Shown here piece by piece: positions 59,133 through 64,000 of a stretch of DNA of 64,000 bases. Source of the stretch: Arabiibacter massiliensis (GTDB taxonomy: Bacteria > Actinomycetota > Coriobacteriia > Coriobacteriales > Eggerthellaceae); contig NZ_LT827021.1 of assembly GCF_900169505.1 (NCBI RefSeq), positions 2,323,223 through 2,387,222 on the forward strand. Direction: 5' to 3'. The notes beneath the pieces were generated by a model. It worked only from the letters and a program-made list of their open reading frames with translations. It did no database searches and was not told the origin of the DNA. Positions within the stretch are counted from its first letter, which is position 1. Each line of letters starts with the position of its first letter. The translations under genes were made by a program, and so were the position numbers.

Positions 59133-60048
59133 GGGAGCCTCCCTTCTCCGACGAGTCGGCCCCGTACAGATGCATGAACAGCTCCTCGAGCGATTGCTCG
59201 CGGGCGGCCAGGTCGGCCACGGGGTAGGCGGCCAGGTCCTTCACGAACGCATCCATCGATCCCGCCACGCTCACCTCCACCGCCGCCTCGCCCGCGGCGG
59301 CCGCGCCCGGATGCGCCGCGCGGTAGCGCCCGCACGCGGCGGCGTCGGCGAACGTCGCGGTGAACACGCGCTTGCGCGAGCGCCGCACGTCGTCCATGTC
59401 CTCCACGGCCGCGAGCCTCCCCGCGCGGATGAACGCCACACGGTCGCACGTGCGCTCCACCTCTTCGAAGAGGTGCGACGACAGCATGATGGTGGCCCCG
59501 CGCTCTTTCTCGGCCAGCACGAGGTCGATGAAGCGGCTCTGCATGAGCGGGTCGAGGCCGCTCGTGGGCTCGTCGAGCAGCAGGATGTCGGGCCGCGCCA
59601 TGAACGCGCACACCAGGCCCACCTTCTGCTTGGTGCCCTTCGACATCTTGCGGATGCGCCGCGCGGCGTCCAGCTCGAAGTAGTCCACCAGCTCGCGCAT
59701 GCGGCTGCGGTCGCGCAGGCCCTTCATGCGCGCCATGAACTCGAGGAAGGCCGTGCCCGTCATCTCGTCCATGCAGGCGATCTCGCCCGGCAGGTACCCC
59801 AGCCCCCGCTGGATGCGCGCCCGCTCGGCGAAGCAGTCGAGCCCCTCGATGCGGACCGCGCCCGCGTCGGGCCTGATGAAACCCATGAGGTTGCGCATGG
59901 TCACCGTCTTGCCCGCGCCGTTCGACCCGAGAAAGCCGAACACCTCGCCGCGCCGCACGGCAAACGACACGTCGAACACGCCGCGCCCGCGCCCGTAGTC
60001 CTTCGTGAGCCCCGAAAGCTCGATGACGGGACCTTCTGCCATAGTCAT
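59125..60048 (-). CDS. ABC transporter ATP-binding protein
   Basis: A 307-aa nucleotide-binding subunit with Walker A FLGSNGAGKTVTMRNL, Q-loop, signature RKMSKGTKQKVGLVCAFM (degenerate for LSGGQ, common in ABC-2 exporters), Walker B ILLLDEPTSGLDPLMQS, and H-loop SSHLFEE. A C-terminal ~90-residue domain follows, typical of DrrA/CcmA-like exporter ATPases. ATG 60048 has GGAGGA upstream and overlaps the TetR stop (ATGA). It powers the permease encoded next. Confidence 0.93.
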   Translation of the reverse strand: MTMAEGPVIELSGLTKDYGRGRGVFDVSFAVRRGEVFGFLGSNGAGKTVTMRNLMGFIRPDAGAVRIEGLDCFAERARIQRGLGYLPGEIACMDEMTGTAFLEFMARMKGLRDRSRMRELVDYFELDAARRIRKMSKGTKQKVGLVCAFMARPDILLLDEPTSGLDPLMQSRFIDLVLAEKERGATIMLSSHLFEEVERTCDRVAFIRAGRLAAVEDMDDVRRSRKRVFTATFADAAACGRYRAAHPGAAAAGEAAVEVSVAGSMDAFVKDLAAYPVADLAAREQSLEELFMHLYGADSSEKGGSHE

Positions 60049-60683
60049 CGGTATTCCTCCTTGTAGGCATATGCCTTGAACATGACGCACCAGCGGTCGA
60101 ACTCGTCCAGAAGCTCGTCCAGATCGATGCGCCGCCCGAGCGCCAGCTGCTGGTGCATGTAGCCGTCGGCCATCCACACGATCATGTTCACCACGTGCTT
60201 CGGGTCCACGTCGTCGCGGAACCGGCTGAAGTCCACGTTCCGGAAGTAGCGCGCGAACATGGCGTCTATCTGGCGCTGCGTCCAGCTTTCCATGAGCTGC
60301 TTGATGTCCCTGTGCTGGGCGTAGAACGCGCGTACCGAGAACTCCATCAGGTACGGGAACTTGTCCAGCGCCGCGCGCTTGCTGTGGGCCGCGTATTTGA
60401 ACAGCTCGAAGAAGTCGTCTATCCGGTAGAATCCCTCGTCGACGACCAGGGCCTCCACCTTGTCCATCAGGCGGTTCGTGAGGTAGAGGTAGAGCTGCTG
60501 CTTGTTCTTGAAGTAGAAGAACAGAAGCCCCTTCGAGATGCCCGCCTTGCGCGCGATGTCCTCGGTGGAGGCGCTCTTGTAGTCGAAGCGGCCGAACGCC
60601 TCCACGGCGGCGCGCACCACGGCCTCCTGCCGCTCCTCGGGCAGGTTCTCGAACTTCTCCAGGTTGCCCTGCATGCGGTCCAT
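60045..60683 (-). CDS. TetR-family repressor of the ABC exporter operon
   Basis: A 212-aa regulator. The N-terminal TetR helix-turn-helix (about 10-60) reads RQEAVVRAAVEAFGRFDYKS, ASTEDIARKAGISKGLLFFY and FKNKQQLYLYL; the C-terminal helical ligand/dimer domain has FFELFKYAAHSKRAALDKFP. ATG 60683 has GGAAGGAGGG upstream; the frame is open upstream but without an RBS. It is first in the operon and coupled to the ATPase. A 22-bp palindrome directly before its RBS is almost certainly its operator. Confidence 0.92.
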   Translation of the reverse strand: MDRMQGNLEKFENLPEERQEAVVRAAVEAFGRFDYKSASTEDIARKAGISKGLLFFYFKNKQQLYLYLTNRLMDKVEALVVDEGFYRIDDFFELFKYAAHSKRAALDKFPYLMEFSVRAFYAQHRDIKQLMESWTQRQIDAMFARYFRNVDFSRFRDDVDPKHVVNMIVWMADGYMHQQLALGRRIDLDELLDEFDRWCVMFKAYAYKEEYR

Positions 60684-60694
60684 GACCCTCCTTC

Positions 60695-60716
60695 CGATTG
60701 ACCGGGCGGTCAATCG
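60695..60716. promoter_or_regulatory. TetR operator
   Basis: CGATTGACCG-GG-CGGTCAATCG, perfect 10-bp arms around a GG centre, immediately upstream of the TetR gene's ribosome-binding site. A further half-site (ATTGACCG) lies at about 60,736. This is the typical size and position for TetR autoregulation. Confidence 0.75.
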
Positions 60717-60794
60717 ATCGGGGATCATCCTACGGCATTGACCGCTTTTGAGAAGGCCCCTGAAGAAAAATTTTCAAAGGAGGACGCGGGGGCG

Positions 60795-62732
60795 TCAGGC
60801 CAGGCCGAGCTCGGCGAGAAGAGCCTGGCCGCCCACCGTGCCGGGACAGGCGTCGCCGGCTTCGGCGAGGAAGCAGACGGGCCGCACCACGGCCATGCGA
60901 CTGCCGCCCTCGGTCCTCACGCGCGACACCTGCATCTTGGCGCGCTCGGCAAGCTCGAGCGGAGCTCTATTGAAATGGGAGACGACCAGGCGTTTGCCCG
61001 CCTTCGCCACGCCGTTGCAGAACAGGCGGCGCTCCTCGTTCATGGCGCGCTCGCGCTCCTCCTCGTCGGCCGCCTCGAACGCGGCGCGGCGGGGCATGAG
61101 GCCGTCGACGGCCCCCACGACGAAGACGTTGTCGTATTCGACGCCCACGAGCGCGCCGAATGTGGCCACATGCAGCACGTGGGCGTCCTCGGGCATGGCG
61201 GGATCGGTTACCTGCGCGCGCTCCATGCGCAGAAGCGCGGCGGCGTCCTCGTCGCCGACGAACGCGCGCGCGGCCTCTTCGAACTCGGGCAGCCCGTCGG
61301 CCCCGATGGCGCGCAGCAGGCTGAAGCCCTTGCGTCCGGCGTTTTGCGCGATGAAGTCCTGGCCTGCCCGCCAGCGCTCGGCGAGCACGGCCGCGCGCGG
61401 GAACGGCTCTTCGCTCGCCGTGCCCGCCTGCGCCAGCGCGTCGTAGAGCGAAAGGGCGCGCTCCTCGGCGAAGTCCTGCAGGCCCGCCCAGGCATCGCTG
61501 TTCACGAGGGGGCTGTCGAAGCCGCACCAGCTGCGCCAGGCCACCATGTCGCACGGGTCGGCCAGCAGGTTCAGCCTGGTGAACGCCACGAGCGCCCGCG
61601 CCCGCGCGCTCTCGCGCGGGTCGCCGCCCAGGCCGGAGAGCGCCCCGGCCGCGCTCACGGAGAAGCCGCGCCGTCTGAGCGCCTTCTCCGCCATGAGGGC
61701 CCAGCGCTTGTTGGGCACAAGGACGCAAGTGCGGCTTTCGCGCAGGTCATCCTCGGTATCGAGCACCGCGCGCAGGTACTTGGCGATGCCGTCGATCTCG
61801 TCCTCCGGCGTGGCCCACTTGATGCACTGCACGCCCGCGCCGCCTTCGTCCGCGGCCGCGTGCGCCGCGCCGGCTTTGAACGAGGGATCCATGTCGCCGT
61901 GTTCGCACAGCGCATCGGCGAAGGCGATAACGCTCGGGTTGCCGAACGCGCCTTCGAGCGTGAAGACCTCCGCGTCGGGGTGCGCGGCCTCGAACTGCGT
62001 GAACCCCTCGCGGCTGGGGAAGCCGGAACGGAGGATCTGCTGCTCGTTGGGGTTGCCGGCCACGATGAGCTGCTCGCCGGCCAGCAGGCGCAGGCAGGCC
62101 TGCTCGGCGCGACTCAGGTTCTGGAAGTCGTCGCACAGCACGTGCGCGAAGCTCCCGCGCGCCGCGGAGCCGGCCTCGCTTTCCAGGAACAGGGCGCACA
62201 GCGCGGGCGCCTCCTGCGCGAGCATCGCGCCGCGCAACGTGAGCACGCGCTCCCCATGCGCGAGCACGGCCTTCCCCTCATCGTCAAGATGCCATTCGCC
62301 GCGCGGCACGAGGTCGGCCATCTGGCGGTAGAGGAGGTCGAGCGTCGCACGCAGACGGCGGACGGGCTGGCCGAGCGCCTTCATGTCCTCGAGGAAGAAC
62401 GCGTATTCGGCGCTGTTCAGCAGGCGCGGGATGTGGCCCGTGGCCTCGCGCGCAGCCGGATCGTCCAGTACGGCCGCGCATGTGTCGAGCGCGGTTTCCA
62501 CATGCACCTGGGCGGCTGCCTGCTCCAGGTCGGGTCCGAGCGCACGGCGCAGCCGACGGCGGAAGGCCTGAGCGGCGACGGCGTTCGACACCTCCACGAG
62601 GATGGCGGCAGGGTCGGTGCCCTCGCGAACGAGGCGCGCGCAGCGGCGGACGAGCGCCTCGGTCTTGCCGCTGCGCGCGGGGCCCTGCACCTTGGCGATA
62701 CGGCCATCGAAGGCGGCTATGGTGTCTCTCAT
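60795..62732 (-). CDS. Divergent UvrD/PcrA-like SF1 helicase
   Basis: A 645-aa protein with UvrD-type helicase motifs: Walker A VQGPARSGKTEALV (residues 15-28), motif Ia-like ILVEVSNAVAAQAFRRRL, motif II VLCDDFQNLSRAEQACLRLL (DDFQ in place of DExQ), motif III-like IVAGNPNEQQI, motif IV-V region CVLVPNKRWALMAEKALRRR, and a C-terminal VGVEYDNVFVVGAVDGLMPR with NEERRLFCNGVAKAGKRLVV matching motifs V-VI. It is shorter than UvrD and the motif II glutamate is replaced by Asp, so ATPase activity may be reduced. No nuclease domain is seen. It lies 40 bp downstream of the DMT exporter gene. A role in DNA repair is likely. Confidence 0.78.
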   Translation of the reverse strand: MRDTIAAFDGRIAKVQGPARSGKTEALVRRCARLVREGTDPAAILVEVSNAVAAQAFRRRLRRALGPDLEQAAAQVHVETALDTCAAVLDDPAAREATGHIPRLLNSAEYAFFLEDMKALGQPVRRLRATLDLLYRQMADLVPRGEWHLDDEGKAVLAHGERVLTLRGAMLAQEAPALCALFLESEAGSAARGSFAHVLCDDFQNLSRAEQACLRLLAGEQLIVAGNPNEQQILRSGFPSREGFTQFEAAHPDAEVFTLEGAFGNPSVIAFADALCEHGDMDPSFKAGAAHAAADEGGAGVQCIKWATPEDEIDGIAKYLRAVLDTEDDLRESRTCVLVPNKRWALMAEKALRRRGFSVSAAGALSGLGGDPRESARARALVAFTRLNLLADPCDMVAWRSWCGFDSPLVNSDAWAGLQDFAEERALSLYDALAQAGTASEEPFPRAAVLAERWRAGQDFIAQNAGRKGFSLLRAIGADGLPEFEEAARAFVGDEDAAALLRMERAQVTDPAMPEDAHVLHVATFGALVGVEYDNVFVVGAVDGLMPRRAAFEAADEEERERAMNEERRLFCNGVAKAGKRLVVSHFNRAPLELAERAKMQVSRVRTEGGSRMAVVRPVCFLAEAGDACPGTVGGQALLAELGLA

Positions 62733-62772
62733 GGAACTCTCCTTCTCGATGCGGCTTCCCTCTGCCCGCGCC

Positions 62773-63723
62773 TCATGTTTCCCGCGCCTCGTCGGGCTCG
62801 TCGAGCGCCGCGGCGGCGCGCTTGCGTTCGGCGCGGATGGGCAGGTACTCGCTGATCACGATGCCAGCGAAGATGAGCGCGAACCCGGCGAACAAGGGCC
62901 CGGTGAGCGCCTCGCCCAGAAACAGGATGGAAAACGTCACGCCGAACACCGACTCCGTGGCCAGGAACAGCGCGGCCGGCGCGGGATCCACGTGCGCCAC
63001 CGCCACGTTCTGCAGCAGCAGCGCGATGCACGAGGCGAACACGGCCAGGTACACTAGGCTCATCCATGTGTCGGCGCCCAGGTTGGGGAAGTCGGGCATC
63101 GGCTCGAACACGAACCCGGCCGCGAAGCCCAGCGTCCCGGCCACGAAGAACTGGACGACGGTGAGCAGCGTCATGTCGCGCCCGCGCGCGTATTTCGCCG
63201 TGTACAGCACGTGGAAGCTGACGAAGACGGCGGACAGCAGCGTGATCAGGTCGCCGAAGCGCAGCGAGAACCCGGTCGAGCCCGCGAACGACACGCATCC
63301 GATGCCCGCCACGCACACGACCGCCGCCGCCACGTTGAAGCGCGTCGGCCGCGCGCCGCGCAGAGCCCAGCCGAGGAAGGGGATGATCACGCAGTACAGC
63401 GACGTGAGGAACGAGCTGTTGGAGGCCGTGGTGTCGGTGAGGCCCGTGGAGTTCGCCCAGTACGTCAGGAACAGCCACACGCCCAGGATCGAGCCCTTCT
63501 TCAGGTGGTCGGCGTCGAGCGCGCGCCGGAAGCGGGGCAGCATCGCGATGCCCAGGACGAGACCCGCGCCGGTGAAGCGCACGCCCACGAGCCACGCGGG
63601 CGGGAACGCGTCCACCGTCGATTTGATCACGACCGTGCCGAGGCCCCAAATAGCCGCCGCCAACAGGAGGAACCCCTTGTACGCCCACAGCGGGCGCGCG
63701 GTATGTTGGAGAAGGCGGGCCAT
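62773..63723 (-). CDS. EamA/DMT-superfamily transporter
   Basis: A 316-aa membrane protein with ten hydrophobic helices in two EamA repeats: the first opens with WAYKGFLLLAAAIWGLGTVV and contains the conserved R in VGVRFTGAGLVL, the second around LITLLSAVFVSFHVLYTAKY and LATESVFGVTFSILFLGEAL (typical EamA E-x-x-x-x-x-x-x-x-x-G-E). Members export amino acids, metabolites or drugs; substrate unknown. ATG 63723 is preferred. It is the first gene of a pair with the UvrD-like helicase. Confidence 0.87.
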   Translation of the reverse strand: MARLLQHTARPLWAYKGFLLLAAAIWGLGTVVIKSTVDAFPPAWLVGVRFTGAGLVLGIAMLPRFRRALDADHLKKGSILGVWLFLTYWANSTGLTDTTASNSSFLTSLYCVIIPFLGWALRGARPTRFNVAAAVVCVAGIGCVSFAGSTGFSLRFGDLITLLSAVFVSFHVLYTAKYARGRDMTLLTVVQFFVAGTLGFAAGFVFEPMPDFPNLGADTWMSLVYLAVFASCIALLLQNVAVAHVDPAPAALFLATESVFGVTFSILFLGEALTGPLFAGFALIFAGIVISEYLPIRAERKRAAAALDEPDEARET

Positions 63724-64000
63724 AGTCGAGCATCATAGCACGAAGCGCCTTCGCACGCTGTGTGCCGAGAGGCGGCGGGCGCGAACTGGCAAGAATCGTC
63801 GGCTGTGGCAGCGCGGGGACGATAGCGAATTTGCCGACCTGGGCAAACGCTTGAGCTTGAGGCGTCGGAGGGGCTAAAACCCGCTCGCAGAGCGCCACAG
63901 CCGCAAAATCTTTCCATAACCCTTTTGGTCATCTTTTAAAGGGACGCGAGCGACCCGCCCCTGGGGGGCGCCGGGGGGGGGGGTGCCGGTTGACGGCGGG
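63724..64000. other. Right-edge region without genes
   Basis: About 280 bp with no gene that I can support. The last 50 bp are unusually G-rich (a run of six G followed shortly by a run of eleven), which looks more like a contig-end or dark-cycle poly-G artefact than chromosomal sequence. Confidence 0.55.

Overview
The window is high-GC chromosomal DNA (roughly two-thirds G+C by eye) from an actinobacterium of the class Coriobacteriia, most likely Eggerthella or a close Eggerthellaceae relative. Reasons: the dnaJ-hspR-clpB arrangement; the actinobacterial fhaA-fhaB-pstP-SEDS/PBP-pknB cell-wall signalling cluster; a DMSO-reductase-family molybdoenzyme with its TorD chaperone; a Tat-exported flavin reductase paired with a membrane LuxR regulator; and an SLC11-type transporter with the substituted metal site described for the Eggerthella lenta magnesium transporter EleNRMT. 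Eight close matches to the ParB site parS (TGTTTCACGTGAAACA) lie between genes in the first 48.5 kb. Together with the pknB cluster, this suggests the window is origin-proximal.

Layout. 1-3.2 kb: heat-shock genes (dnaJ end, hspR, clpB). 3.3-10.7 kb: a divergently arranged catabolic locus. An AlbA_2-type regulator, DUF1177 and an M29-like aminopeptidase point left; DUF917, a hydantoinase/oxoprolinase and a nitrilase point right; a repeat-rich intergenic region lies between. 10.7-14.5 kb: a shortened Crp-like regulator, a second AlbA_2 regulator preceded by an array of about 20.5-bp-spaced TTGTACTTT repeats, and an NCS1 permease. 14.8-20.7 kb: TrkH potassium uptake, RsgA and a haem-motif two-component system. 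20.7-27.1 kb: an AbiE toxin-antitoxin pair and a molybdopterin oxidoreductase operon whose catalytic gene is frameshifted and carries a block of lower G+C. 27-33.6 kb: a queuosine-precursor transporter with a possible pseudoknot leader, a glycosyltransferase, a TauE exporter, a LytS-like kinase, two small accessory genes and tRNA-Arg(CCU). 33.7-42.8 kb: NlpC/P60 hydrolase, PASTA kinase, SEDS-PBP fusion, PP2C phosphatase and two FHA proteins, all leftward. 43.2-53.8 kb: a phenylacetate-CoA ligase-like gene, the LuxR/flavin-reductase pair, sodium symporter, YdcF protein, NhaC antiporter and 5-FCL. 54.1-57.7 kb: an Rrf2 regulator, the NRMT transporter with an MgtE-sensor-like partner, and tRNA-Arg(ACG). 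57.8-63.7 kb: an I42-like lipoprotein, a TetR-ABC operon, a divergent UvrD-like helicase and a DMT exporter.

The sequence contains assembly problems. At 37,487-37,747 it holds Illumina/Nextera adapter sequence (P7 end with an i7 index, poly-A, noise, then the i5-side Nextera adapter) spliced into the SEDS-PBP gene. At 42,180-42,283 a 40-bp duplication with an inverted 13-mer breaks fhaA. A missing A in a homopolymer at 22,960-22,964 breaks the molybdoenzyme gene. The first is certainly an artefact; the second and third may be. The last ~50 bp are G-rich and may be a contig-end artefact.

The best candidates for new biology are the iteron-like arrays in front of both AlbA_2 regulators, the parS sites built into terminator-like palindromes, the family of GGGGAC(A/T)GTCCCC hairpins fused to stop codons, the NRMT/MgtE-sensor gene pair, and the queT leader pseudoknot.
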